DNA of 64,000 nt from Streptomyces piniterrae (GTDB taxonomy: Bacteria > Actinomycetota > Actinomycetes > Streptomycetales > Streptomycetaceae): contig NZ_SUMB01000010.1 of the NCBI RefSeq assembly GCF_005048155.1, forward strand, positions 62,001 through 126,000, read 5' to 3'. Numbering within the stretch: the first letter of the stretch is position 1; every line of letters starts with the position of its first letter. The notes beneath the pieces were generated by a model. That model worked only from the letters and a program-made list of their open reading frames with translations, was not told the origin of the DNA and did not search any database. The position numbers were made by a program, and so were the translations under genes. Below, in pieces: positions 42,475 through 50,860 of this stretch.

Positions 42475-43884
42475 TTACCGCGCCCCGGCCGTGGCCGGAA
42501 CCCGCAGACGGAACAACGCGCCGCCCCCCGGCGCCCGCTCCGCGGTGAGTTCTGCGTGGTGGGCGCGGGCGATCTGGCGGGCCATGGCCAGGCCGAGGCC
42601 GGAGCCGGGCAGGGCGCGGGCAGCCTTCGCGCGGTAGAAGCGGTCGAAGACATGGGGGAGGTCGTCGGCCGTGATGCCGGGGCCGTGGTCGCGGATGGTG
42701 AGGTCCAACTGGCCTGAGGAGAGGGTGAGTTGGGACTCGACGGGGGTGCTGGGCGGGGAGAACTTCGCGGCGTTGTCGAGCAGGTTGGACAGGAGGCGGG
42801 CGAGGCGGGGTGCGACGCCGGGGATGGTGGTGTCGGCGGCCGCCGGGTCGACGACGACGGTGAAGGTGATTTCCGGCCAGTGCTCGCGGGCCGCGCCGAC
42901 CGCGTGCTCCAGCAGTGCCGCCGGGCGTACCTGTTCCACCAGGGGCTGCGGCTCCTCGTCCCGGGCCAGTTCGATCAGATCGTTGACGAGGGTGGTGACC
43001 TCGCGGAGCTGACGGCCGAGCGCCGCGGAGGCGCGGTCGCGCTGGGCGTCGGTCAACCGGTCGGCGCGGGCGAGGAGTTCGGCGTTGGTGCGGAGCGCGG
43101 TCAGCGGGGTGCGCAGCTCGTGCGAGGCGTCCGCGACCAGCCGCCGCTGGGCGGTGACCGACTGCTCCAGTTCACCCAGCATGGTGTTGAAGGTGGCGGC
43201 GAGGCGGGTGATCTCGTCCTCGCGGGACGGGGACCCCGGGGGCAGCTCGATGCGGTGGCGGGCGTCGCGGGTGGCCGCGATCCGCTCGGCGGTGGCGGTG
43301 AGCCGGGCGACCGGCGCCAGGCCGGTGCGCGAGACCCAGTAGCCCAGGGCCGCGGCCAGCAGCACCCCCGCGGCGCCGACCGCGGACAGCGCCCAGGCGG
43401 CGTGCCGTACGCCCCGCTCCACGGTGTCCGAGCGCAGCGCGACCTGGAGCGCCTCGTCCTTGCCCGGGAGGTGGGTGGTGAACATCCGGACCGGCTGTCC
43501 GGCGACCGTGAGCTTGGTGTAGTACGCCTCCCGACGCCCGTCGGCGACCTCGCGGGTGGCGTCGTCGACCGGCAGCCCGTACGGCCGGCGCGGGTCCCTG
43601 GCCGGGCTGGACGGGACGATCTGGACGCACGGCACGGCCTGGAAGCGGCACGAGGTGTCGGAGACGGTCGGGCCCCAGCCCCGGGTCTGGTGGGTGACCT
43701 GGGTGGCGGTCTGGGCCAGGTTGAGTTCGAGCTGGCGGGTCATCTGGTAGCGGATGATGACGAAGGCGGCGGCGCAGACGCCGACGGCCACCAGGGCCAC
43801 CGCCGCGGAGGCGGCCAGCGCCAGCCGGGTACGCAGCGGTCGGCGGCGCACCCAGCGGGCCCCCAGCCCGCGCCGCCCCGTCAC
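42475..43884 (-). CDS. Sensor histidine kinase (envelope-type)
   Basis: About 469 residues from GTG 43884. Membrane helices at about 20-45 and 165-190 enclose an extracytoplasmic domain with CRFQAVPCVQIV, a possible disulfide pair. HAMP, then HisKA with DASHELRTPLTALR (H255), then NLLDNAAKFSPP, DHGPGITADD and GSGLGLAMARQ. GTGA overlap with the regulator's stop couples the two. Likely signal: cell-wall stress, given the divergent MurG-like gene. Confidence 0.92.
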   Translation of the reverse strand: MTGRRGLGARWVRRRPLRTRLALAASAAVALVAVGVCAAAFVIIRYQMTRQLELNLAQTATQVTHQTRGWGPTVSDTSCRFQAVPCVQIVPSSPARDPRRPYGLPVDDATREVADGRREAYYTKLTVAGQPVRMFTTHLPGKDEALQVALRSDTVERGVRHAAWALSAVGAAGVLLAAALGYWVSRTGLAPVARLTATAERIAATRDARHRIELPPGSPSREDEITRLAATFNTMLGELEQSVTAQRRLVADASHELRTPLTALRTNAELLARADRLTDAQRDRASAALGRQLREVTTLVNDLIELARDEEPQPLVEQVRPAALLEHAVGAAREHWPEITFTVVVDPAAADTTIPGVAPRLARLLSNLLDNAAKFSPPSTPVESQLTLSSGQLDLTIRDHGPGITADDLPHVFDRFYRAKAARALPGSGLGLAMARQIARAHHAELTAERAPGGGALFRLRVPATAGAR

Positions 43885-44690
43885 GCCCCGTCCGCCCGGT
43901 CCAGGCGGTAGCCGACGCCGTGCACGGTGTGGACCAGGCGGGGCTCGCCGCCGGCCTCCAGCTTGCGGCGCAGATAACCGACGTATACGGCCAGGGAGTT
44001 GGAATCCGGGCCGAAGTCGCGGCCCCACACCCGCTCCAGGATCACCTCGCGCGGCATCACCTGCCCCGGGTGCAGCAGCAACAGCTCCAGCAGCGCCCAT
44101 TCGGTGCGGCTGAACTCCAGCGGCCGGCCCGCCCGGTGGCCGGTGCGGGTCACCGGGTCGACGACCAGGTCGTCGAAGGCGAGGGAGGTGTCGTCGGCGG
44201 CGGTCACCGAGGCGCGGCGCAGCAGTGCCCGGACCCGCGCCACCAACTCGTCCAGCGCGAACGGCTTGACGAGGTAGTCGTCGGCGCCCGCGTCCAGGCC
44301 GTCCACCCGCTCGCTGACCGAGTCCAGCGCGGTCAGTACGAGGATCGGGGTGCGGTCGTCCAGCGCCCGGAGGCGGCGGCAGACGGCCAGGCCGTCCAGG
44401 ACCGGCATCAGCACGTCCAGGACGATGGCGTCCGGCTGCCAGGCGGCGACCTCCGAGAGGGCCGCGAGACCGTCGGCGGCGCCGTGCACCGCGTAACCCT
44501 CGACGGCGAGGCCGTCCTCCACCGCGGCGCGCACCTCCGGCTCGTCGTCGACGACGAGAATCTTGGGTGCGGTGGGCGGGAGAGACTCGGCTGCGGTGGG
44601 CGGGAGAGACTCGGCCGCGGTGGGCGGGAGAGACTCGGCCGCGGGTGTGGGTGACTGGGCTGGGCCCTGGGGCGTGGACGGCATGGACAC
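43881..44690 (-). CDS. OmpR-family response regulator with repeated N-terminal extension
   Basis: 269 residues from GTG 44690 (ATG 44684 is also possible). Residues 1-42 carry three tandem AAESLPPT copies before the receiver domain, which has D48/D49 and phospho-acceptor D92 (AIVLDVLMPVL). The winged-helix domain (about 165-262) includes SRTEWALLELLLLHPGQ and YLRRKLEAGG. Operon with the kinase. The extension is coded by a perfect 24-bp tandem repeat. Confidence 0.9.
   Translation of the reverse strand: MSMPSTPQGPAQSPTPAAESLPPTAAESLPPTAAESLPPTAPKILVVDDEPEVRAAVEDGLAVEGYAVHGAADGLAALSEVAAWQPDAIVLDVLMPVLDGLAVCRRLRALDDRTPILVLTALDSVSERVDGLDAGADDYLVKPFALDELVARVRALLRRASVTAADDTSLAFDDLVVDPVTRTGHRAGRPLEFSRTEWALLELLLLHPGQVMPREVILERVWGRDFGPDSNSLAVYVGYLRRKLEAGGEPRLVHTVHGVGYRLDRADGA
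44571..44642. repeat. 24-bp tandem repeat, three copies
   Basis: Three copies (44571-44594, 44595-44618, 44619-44642) of a 24-bp unit that begins GGTGGGCGGGAGAGACTCGG; only one base differs. In frame, each unit codes AAESLPPT on the minus strand. Copy number may vary between strains. Confidence 0.85.
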
Positions 44691-44707
44691 AGGCTGCCAA
44701 ACACCTC

Positions 44708-44724
44708 TCTTAGAAGCTTCTTAG
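44708..44724. promoter_or_regulatory. Direct repeat operator between regulator and MurG-like genes
   Basis: TCTTAG at 44708 and again at 44719, an 11-bp period that fits tandem OmpR-type dimers; the centre (AGAAGCTTCT) is also a palindrome. It lies between the divergent response-regulator and MurG-like starts and could control both. Confidence 0.6.
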
Positions 44725-44747
44725 GGCACTTCGCGAGCGTGGCGGCC

Positions 44748-45914
44748 ATGCGCACACCACTCTCCGTCGTGATCGGTGCGGGCGGCACCGGCGGCCATAT
44801 CTATCCGGGGCTCGCCCTCGCGGACGCGCTCCGCCGGGCCGAGCCCGATGCGGTGATCTCCTTCGTCGGGACCGAACGCGGCCTGGAGACCCGGCTGATC
44901 CCGCAGGCCGGATACCGGCTGCACACCGTCGACATGATCCCCTTCGACCCGTCACTCGGCGCCCGACGCTATCTGCTGCCGGCCGCGCTGCTCAGGTCGG
45001 GCGCCCAGTGCCGGGCCATCCTCAAGGAGCAGCGCGCCCAGGTCGCGGTCGGTATGGGCGGCTATCCGAGCGCGCCGGTCATCGTCGGCGCGCGGCTGGC
45101 CGGGCTGCCGAGCCTGGTCCACGAGTCCAACGCGGTGCCGGGCCGGGCCAACAAGTTCGCGGCCCGGCTCACCCCGCATCTCGCGCTCGCCTTCGACCGC
45201 AGCCGCGCACATCTCGTAGGCGGCGAGCGGGCCGAGACCGTCGGGATGCCGCTGGTCGGGCCGCTGGCCCAGCTGGACCGTACGGCCCTGCGGGCGGGCG
45301 CCAGGCGGGAGCTGGGCGTGCCGGACGGGGCGCGGCTGCTGCTGGTCAACGGCGGGAGCCTGGGCGCGGCCCGGCTCACCGAGGCCGCGGTGGGGCTGGC
45401 CGCCCGCCACCGGTCCCGGGACGATCTGCGGCTGCTGATCAAGACCGGCCCGGCGGCCCTGGACGCGACCCGGGAGGCACTGGCGGCGAACGGCGGGGCG
45501 GCGGTCGCCGAGGCGGTGCCGTACCTGGACCGGATGGATCTGGCCTACGCCGCCGCCGATCTGGTCGTCTGCCGGGCCGGTTCGGCGACCGTCGCCGAGC
45601 TGGCCACGATCGGCATGCCGGCCGTCCTCGTCCCGTACCCGCACGCCCCCGGGGACCACCAGACGCACAACGCGCGGGTGCTGTCCGACGCCGGCGCGGC
45701 GCTGCTGCTGGCCGACGCGGAGACCACCGCCGAGCGGCTGGACGCGCTGGTCGCGCCGCTGCTCGACGATCCCGCGCGGCTCGCCGCGATGAGCGCCGCC
45801 GCGGACCCCGGCACCCATGCGCGGGCCGCCGATCTGCTGGCCGCCAAGGCGCTCGCCCTCGCCGGCCACCCCGACCCCCATCGCCTCACCACCCACATGA
45901 AGGAGTCAGCATGA
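44748..45914 (+). CDS. Second MurG-like glycosyltransferase
   Basis: About 388 residues from ATG 44748 (GTG 44739 possible). MurG signatures: GAGGTGGHIYPGLALA near the start, VHESNAVPGRANK, NGGSLGA, CRAGSATVAEL and PYPHAPGDHQTHNA. MurG adds GlcNAc to lipid I to make lipid II. A Streptomyces would have its normal murG in the dcw cluster, so this copy is a paralogue, probably specialised. The stop overlaps the next ATG (ATGA). Under likely two-component control. Confidence 0.88.
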   Translation: MRTPLSVVIGAGGTGGHIYPGLALADALRRAEPDAVISFVGTERGLETRLIPQAGYRLHTVDMIPFDPSLGARRYLLPAALLRSGAQCRAILKEQRAQVAVGMGGYPSAPVIVGARLAGLPSLVHESNAVPGRANKFAARLTPHLALAFDRSRAHLVGGERAETVGMPLVGPLAQLDRTALRAGARRELGVPDGARLLLVNGGSLGAARLTEAAVGLAARHRSRDDLRLLIKTGPAALDATREALAANGGAAVAEAVPYLDRMDLAYAAADLVVCRAGSATVAELATIGMPAVLVPYPHAPGDHQTHNARVLSDAGAALLLADAETTAERLDALVAPLLDDPARLAAMSAAADPGTHARAADLLAAKALALAGHPDPHRLTTHMKESA

Positions 45915-46951
45915 GCGTCAGCGCCCACATCAGCACCACGCAGCACGTCAGCACCACGCAGCAGCGGTGGAAGGGGCGTACGGTCCTGGTCACCGGCGCC
46001 GAGGGGTTCATCGGTTCCACCCTCGTCGATCTGCTGGTCGAGAACGGCGCCCGGGTGCGCGCCTTCGTGCACTACAAGCCGTATGCGGAGAAGGGCAATC
46101 TGGCCCGCTATCTGGCGCCCGGCGGCCCCGTCGAGATGATCGCGGGGGACGTACGGGACGCCGGCCGGGTGATGGACGCCGTCGCGGGCTGCGACACCGT
46201 CTTCCATCTGGCCGCGCTGATCGGCATCCCGTACAGCTATGACTCGCCGGGCGCCTACGTCCAGACGAATGTGGTCGGTACGGAGAATGTGGCGGAGGCC
46301 TGCCGCCGGCACGCCGTGCGCCGTCTCGTGCACACCTCCACCAGCGAGGTCTACGGGACCGCGCGGACCGCCCCGATCGGCGAGGACCATCCGCTCCAGC
46401 CGCAGTCCCCGTACTCCGCGTCGAAGATCGGCGCCGACATGATGGCGCTGTCGCACTGGCACGCGTTCGAGCTGCCGGTGACGGTCGTACGGCCCTTCAA
46501 CACCTACGGCCCGCGGCAGTCCGCGCGCGCCGTGATCCCCACGATCCTGGCCCAACTCCACTCCGGCGCCCGGCAGATCAAGCTGGGCTCGCTCTCCCCG
46601 ACGCGCGACTTCACGTTCGTCACCGACACCGCGGCCGGCTTCCTGGCGATGGCCGACTGCGACCGGGCGCTGGGGCAGGTCGTCAATCTCGGCAGCGGCC
46701 GCGAGATCTCCATCGGCGCGCTCGCCGAGGCGCTGATAGCGGCCTCGGGGCGGGACGCGGAGGTGGTGGTGGACGCCGCGCGGCTGCGGCCCTCGGGCAG
46801 TGAGGTCGAGCGGCTTCTGTCGGACAACTCCCGGGCGCGGGAATGGTCTTCGTGGGAGCCGCGGGTGACCCTGAAGGAGGGACTGGCGCGGACGTCCGAG
46901 TGGGTGGCCGACAACCTGGGACTCTTCCGTGCGGAGCGGTACCAGGTCTAG
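45911..46951 (+). CDS. NAD-dependent sugar epimerase/dehydratase, LegB-like
   Basis: 346 residues. Rossmann GxxGxxG in VTGAEGFIGSTLVDLL, STSEVYGT and the catalytic YxxxK in SPYSASKIGAD. The run VRPFNTYGPRQSARAVIPTI matches UDP-GlcNAc 4,6-dehydratases of the LegB group. It probably acts on UDP-GlcNAc or a related nucleotide sugar. Its four-base overlap with the MurG-like gene says that both act on one amino-sugar donor or one cell-wall precursor. Confidence 0.88.
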   Translation: MSVSAHISTTQHVSTTQQRWKGRTVLVTGAEGFIGSTLVDLLVENGARVRAFVHYKPYAEKGNLARYLAPGGPVEMIAGDVRDAGRVMDAVAGCDTVFHLAALIGIPYSYDSPGAYVQTNVVGTENVAEACRRHAVRRLVHTSTSEVYGTARTAPIGEDHPLQPQSPYSASKIGADMMALSHWHAFELPVTVVRPFNTYGPRQSARAVIPTILAQLHSGARQIKLGSLSPTRDFTFVTDTAAGFLAMADCDRALGQVVNLGSGREISIGALAEALIAASGRDAEVVVDAARLRPSGSEVERLLSDNSRAREWSSWEPRVTLKEGLARTSEWVADNLGLFRAERYQV

Positions 46952-46976
46952 GCGCGGGGGGAGGGCCGGGGGCCCC

Positions 46977-47624
46977 TCACCCCAGCCCGCCCAACCCCCG
47001 GATCAGTACGGTCGAGAGCTGGTGGGCCCAGGCGGTGTCCACCGCCTCGGCCGTGACCAGGGTGCGGTGCACGATCGCGCCGGCGATGAGGTCGAAGGTC
47101 AGGCCGATGGCCTGCGCGGCGGCCTGCTCGCCGGCCGGTCCCGGGCGGTCCGGGGGGAGTTCGCCGCGCTGCTGGGCGCGTTCCCGGCCGAGGATGACGA
47201 GACGTTTCTGTCGGTCCACGATCGCCGAGCGGATCCGCTCGCGCAGCGCTTCGTCGGCGGTGGACTCGGCGACCACCGCCATCAGCGCCGTCTTGGTCTC
47301 GGGCCGCGCCAGCAGCGCCCCGAACTGGAGCACCACACCCTCGATGTCGGACTGCAGGCAGCCCCGGTCGGGAAGTTCGAGCTCGTCGAAGAGGACCGCC
47401 ACCGCGTCCACGACGAGCTCGTTCTTGTTGGCCCAGCGGCGGTAGAGCGTCGTCTTGGCGACGCCGGCCCGAGCCGCGACGTCGCTCATGGTGAGCTTTC
47501 CCCAGCCGAGATCGACGAGCGCGGCCCGCGTCGCGTCGAGGATCGCGCGGTCGGCCTCGGTGCTGCGCGGGCGGCCCGTACGGCCTTTCCGGGGGCTGGC
47601 GGAGTGGTGCATGCGGGCGACCAT
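46977..47624 (-). CDS. TetR/AcrR family regulator
   Basis: 215 residues (start 47624; ATG 47612 also possible). HTH: RAILDATRAALVDLGWGKLTMSDVAARAG, with VAKTTLYRRWANKNELV. The C-terminal domain is TetR_C of the AcrR type, ligand unknown. Convergent with the dehydratase gene. A perfect 23-bp palindrome at 47716-47738 lies 92 bp upstream of its start and is its likely operator. Confidence 0.9.
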   Translation of the reverse strand: MVARMHHSASPRKGRTGRPRSTEADRAILDATRAALVDLGWGKLTMSDVAARAGVAKTTLYRRWANKNELVVDAVAVLFDELELPDRGCLQSDIEGVVLQFGALLARPETKTALMAVVAESTADEALRERIRSAIVDRQKRLVILGRERAQQRGELPPDRPGPAGEQAAAQAIGLTFDLIAGAIVHRTLVTAEAVDTAWAHQLSTVLIRGLGGLG

Positions 47625-47715
47625 ACCGGCCGGTAAGTGGGCCGTAACCGAGGCTCGTGAGACAGATCACGGCGTACTGGCCCGTAAGTGGTTGCCGGGA
47701 GGGGGGCGCAGGCAG

Positions 47716-47738
47716 TTACGCTACGGGTCGTAGCGTAA
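47716..47738. promoter_or_regulatory. Perfect TetR-type operator
   Basis: 10-bp arms TTACGCTACG and CGTAGCGTAA around GGT. A 23-bp perfect palindrome upstream of the TetR gene; it may also control the divergent thioredoxin-like gene. Confidence 0.7.
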
Positions 47739-47752
47739 GAGCGATAGCCACC

Positions 47753-47928
47753 GGGCCTGGGTGGGGACCCAGGCCCACACCGACCGGTCCTCCTCGGGCC
47801 GGTCAAGGGTCCTCCTCGGGACCGAGCGGGCACCGAACCCGTCGTACGCCGGCATTCCGGCGGGGCGTGCGGGCGGGGGCGGTGCCCCAGCGGGCGGGTC
47901 CGACGGGTGTGTGCACCCCCGTCGGACC
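47753..47928 (+). promoter_or_regulatory. Structured leader of the thioredoxin/TPR gene
   Basis: The 357-bp gap upstream of 47982 holds the TetR palindrome, then two strong hairpins: GGGCCTGGGT/ACCCAGGCCC (47753-47776) and 13-bp arms with a 2-base bulge (47897-47928). A 13-bp direct repeat (GGTCCTCCTCGGG) lies between. It may be a transcribed leader; no known riboswitch was recognised. Confidence 0.35.
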
Positions 47929-47981
47929 GGAAATTCCGCATCGCTTTTCGGAACAGAGCGCCCAGGGGGGAGGATGGACCC

Positions 47982-48956
47982 ATGCAGCCACGCAACATGT
48001 CCATGAGTGGAGTCGTCGACCTCGCCGCGGTGAAGGCGGCCGGGGAAGCGAAGCAGAAGGCGGAGCAGGCACGAGCCGAGGCCGCCCGTAACGGCGCGGC
48101 GCCCGCCGGCGGCGCGCGTCTGGTGTACGACGTCGACGAGGCGGGGTTCCAGCAGGACGTCCTGCAGCGCTCCACCGAGGTTCCGGTCGTCATCGACTTC
48201 TGGGCCGAGTGGTGCGAACCGTGCAAGCAGCTGGGTCCGCTGCTGGAGCGCCTCGCCGCGGAGTACGCCGGCAGGTTCGTGCTGGCCAAGGTCGATGTCG
48301 ACGCCAACCAGATGCTCTTCCAGCAGTTCGGGGTGCAGGGCATCCCGGCGGTGTTCGCGGTCGTCGCGGGCCAGCCGATCCCGCTGTTCCAGGGCGCGGC
48401 CCCGGAGGCGCAGATCCGCCAGGTGCTCGACCAGCTGGTGCAGGCCGCCGAGCAGCAGTTCGGCATCGTGGGCGCGCCGGTCGATGCGCAGGCCGCGGGC
48501 GAGCAGCAGGCGGCGGCCGAGGCGCCGGTGCCGGTCGGCCCGTACGACGCGCTGCTGGAGGCCGCGAATTCGGCGCTGGACTCCGGCGACCTGGGCGGCG
48601 CGATCCAGGCGTACCGGAACGTGCTCTCCGACGACCCGGGCAACCCGGAGGCCAAGCTCGGTCTCGCACAGGCCGAACTGCTCCAGCGGGTGCAGGGTCT
48701 GGATGCGCAGGCCGTGCGCAAGGAGGCCGCGGACAACCCGGCCGATGTGCCGGCGCAGATCCGTGCCGCCGATCTCGATCTGGTCGGCGGGCATGTGGAG
48801 GACGCCTTCGGGCGACTGGTCGACACGGTGAAGCGGACGTTCGGTGACGACCGGGACGCCGCGCGGGTGCGACTGCTGGAGCTCTTCGAGGTGATCGGTG
48901 CGGAGGACCCGCGGGTGACCGCGGCACGCGCCGCCCTGGCCCGCGTGCTGTTCTGA
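47982..48956 (+). CDS. Thioredoxin-fold/TPR co-chaperone (YbbN-like)
   Basis: 324 residues from ATG 47982, with GGGGGAGGA upstream. A short N-terminal coiled region (about 10-35) precedes a thioredoxin fold with WCEPC at residues 77-81 (Cys78, Cys81), where Glu stands in for the usual Gly. The C-terminal half (about 185-320) is TPR-like: AANSALDSGDLGGAIQAYRNVL, DPGNPEAKLGLAQAEL. Likely a redox co-chaperone. Followed by a strong terminator. Confidence 0.9.
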   Translation: MQPRNMSMSGVVDLAAVKAAGEAKQKAEQARAEAARNGAAPAGGARLVYDVDEAGFQQDVLQRSTEVPVVIDFWAEWCEPCKQLGPLLERLAAEYAGRFVLAKVDVDANQMLFQQFGVQGIPAVFAVVAGQPIPLFQGAAPEAQIRQVLDQLVQAAEQQFGIVGAPVDAQAAGEQQAAAEAPVPVGPYDALLEAANSALDSGDLGGAIQAYRNVLSDDPGNPEAKLGLAQAELLQRVQGLDAQAVRKEAADNPADVPAQIRAADLDLVGGHVEDAFGRLVDTVKRTFGDDRDAARVRLLELFEVIGAEDPRVTAARAALARVLF

Positions 48957-49005
48957 CCGCCGGCCGCTCATCGAGACGGTCCCGCAAGCCCCTGTAGCAA
49001 ACGAG

Positions 49006-49047
49006 CAGCGGCCGCGTTTTACCAAAACTTGGTAAACGCGGCCGCTG
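49006..49047 (+). terminator. Terminator after the thioredoxin/TPR gene
   Basis: CAGCGGCCGCGTTTTACCAA pairs with its complement around AAAC with a single bulge, stem of about 19 bp, 50 bases after the stop. Confidence 0.8.
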
Positions 49048-49549
49048 TTACTTGGAGTAAGTCTGCTGGGGGTGTTCGCGGCGGAATGTCCATAGTTGCT
49101 CGATGTCTCTTCGTTGTTAACGACGACCGTCCGTGCCCAGGTGATATCAGCCGGTCGCAGCGCGGTTATCGGCCCGTTACCCGCAAGTAACGAGCCTCTT
49201 GTGTCCAGGCCGTGAATGCACCACGATCGGCCTCGCTCGGTCCATTCCCGCAGCCCGGCATCCGGCCGGTGCCGCGGGGTAATTGGGTCCCCACCGAGTG
49301 GTCGGCGGCAGTGGCGCCGGCCTTGGACAGGGGGGTCTCTGCCCCATCCGGCAGGGCCTGTCCAGGAGGTTGCGCGAGAGCGTGGCCAGTGGTTGTCGCT
49401 CGGGGGTGATCGCCGGTATTCGGAACGCACTGCGCCTCCGAGGACGGGCGCTCTCCTTCCCGAGGACGTAGCACTTCTCCCATCCCAGGTGCGGCCGCTC
49501 AATTCAGACGGCCGACGCCGGAGATGTACGTCCGAGAAGGAGGAAAGTC
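49048..49549. promoter_or_regulatory. 502-bp intergenic control region before the DUF6230 gene
   Basis: No gene is seen. It holds TTACT-TGG-AGTAA (49048-49060), a near-palindrome TCGTTGTTAACGACGA (49111-49126), and CGTTAC-N6-GTAACG (49175-49192). A ribosome site (AAGGAGGAAAG) precedes 49550. Together these suggest one or more regulator sites for the following three genes. Confidence 0.5.
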
Positions 49550-50164
49550 ATGGAGTCCCTGGCTCGTGGCGGGACCAGATGGAAGCGGTTCGCCGTCGTC
49601 ATGGTGCCGAGCGTCGCGGCGACTGCCGCGATCGGCGTGGCCCTCTCGCAGGGTGCGCTCGCGGCCTCGTTCAGCGTGTCCGGCCAGCAGTTCAAGGTGG
49701 CCACCGACCGACTGGACGGCACCGGCTTCGTTCAGTACGGAGCCGTTGACGCCCAGAAGGACGGCAAGGCCATCCCGGTCGCGGTCTCGGCGTTCTCCAG
49801 CGCCAAGATCAAGAACCTGTGCCAGTCCGTCGTCGTACCCGTCCCGGTCTTCGGCGACGTGTCGATGGTGCTCAAGGCGGGTGCCGACAAGCCGGTCGAG
49901 GCGAAGAACCTCTACATCGACCTCGACCAGCTCAACGCGGACGCGACCTTCAGCAACATCAACATCGGTGTTGCCGCGGGTTCGACCACGAAGGGCCCCG
50001 GCATCAAGAAGGGCGACAAGACGGACCCCGGTTCGTTCGCCCAGGAAGCCGACAGCGCTGTGCTGACCGGCGTCAAGCAGACGGCCTGGGCGACCACGGC
50101 CGGCACGTTCAAGCTCAGCGGCCTCAGCATGAAGGTCACCAAGGGCAAGAACGAGTGCTACTGA
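49550..50164 (+). CDS. DUF6230 family secreted protein
   Basis: 204 residues. N-terminal basic/hydrophobic segment (KRFAVVMVPSVAATAAIGVALSQGALAA, within residues 11-40) is a signal sequence. The rest is a beta-rich domain ending SMKVTKGKNECY. I recognise it as the DUF6230 group often mislabelled cholesterol esterase. First of a three-gene unit with 50297 and 50850. Confidence 0.87.
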   Translation: MESLARGGTRWKRFAVVMVPSVAATAAIGVALSQGALAASFSVSGQQFKVATDRLDGTGFVQYGAVDAQKDGKAIPVAVSAFSSAKIKNLCQSVVVPVPVFGDVSMVLKAGADKPVEAKNLYIDLDQLNADATFSNINIGVAAGSTTKGPGIKKGDKTDPGSFAQEADSAVLTGVKQTAWATTAGTFKLSGLSMKVTKGKNECY

Positions 50165-50296
50165 CGCACTGAGCGTGCGGGCGCGGGGGGCTGCGCGGCT
50201 TCTTGAGCCGTTCCCCGTGCCCGTACGCCGGTGGTGCGTCGTAGGCCACTCCAGCTCAGAACCACCGAATTAGCCAGTCCCGAGGAGCTGTACGAC

Positions 50297-50860
50297 ATGA
50301 GCGCCGAAACGCGACCACGGCTGATCGAGTCCATCGGCCACAAGCGGCTTTCGTTCCGGGAGTGGCGTGGCCGTCGCCCGTTCTGGGGCGGTCTGCTGAC
50401 TCTGCTCGGCGGGGTCCCGATCATGTACTTCCCCTATGCGCACCTCACGCTCGGGGGTATGACCCTCAGCATGGCGACAACGGCCGGTGCGGGCTCGCTG
50501 ATCATCGGCGTGCTGCTGGTCGTGCTCGGTCTCACCATGTGGTTCCAGCCCGCCTCTCGCGTCTTCGCGGGCGTGGCGGCGATTCTGCTCTCCCTGGTCT
50601 CCCTGGTCGTCTCGAACTTCGGCGGCTTCGTGGTCGGCTTCCTGATGGGGCTGATCGGTGGTGCGCTGGCGGTTGCCTGGGCGCCGGGCAGTCCGCAGAG
50701 CGACGGCGACGCCGGTGAGTCGGCCCGCGATGTGGCCGCCGGGCCGGTTTTGGCCACCCATCCCACACCGGCCACCGATGCCGGTTCGGGCTTCGGACTG
50801 GACGACCTGTCAGGAACGAGCCCGACCAACGGGACGAACAGGAGGCACCGTGCCGGGTGA
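50297..50860 (+). CDS. DUF6114 family membrane protein
   Basis: 187 residues from ATG 50297 (GAGGAG upstream). Four membrane helices, about residues 28-46 (GGLLTLLGGVPIMYFPY), 58-78, 88-105 and 110-130, then a soluble Gly/Asp/Ser C-terminal tail. DUF6114 in my recollection of its synteny with DUF6230. Probably a partner that holds or exports the neighbours. Confidence 0.85.
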   Translation: MSAETRPRLIESIGHKRLSFREWRGRRPFWGGLLTLLGGVPIMYFPYAHLTLGGMTLSMATTAGAGSLIIGVLLVVLGLTMWFQPASRVFAGVAAILLSLVSLVVSNFGGFVVGFLMGLIGGALAVAWAPGSPQSDGDAGESARDVAAGPVLATHPTPATDAGSGFGLDDLSGTSPTNGTNRRHRAG

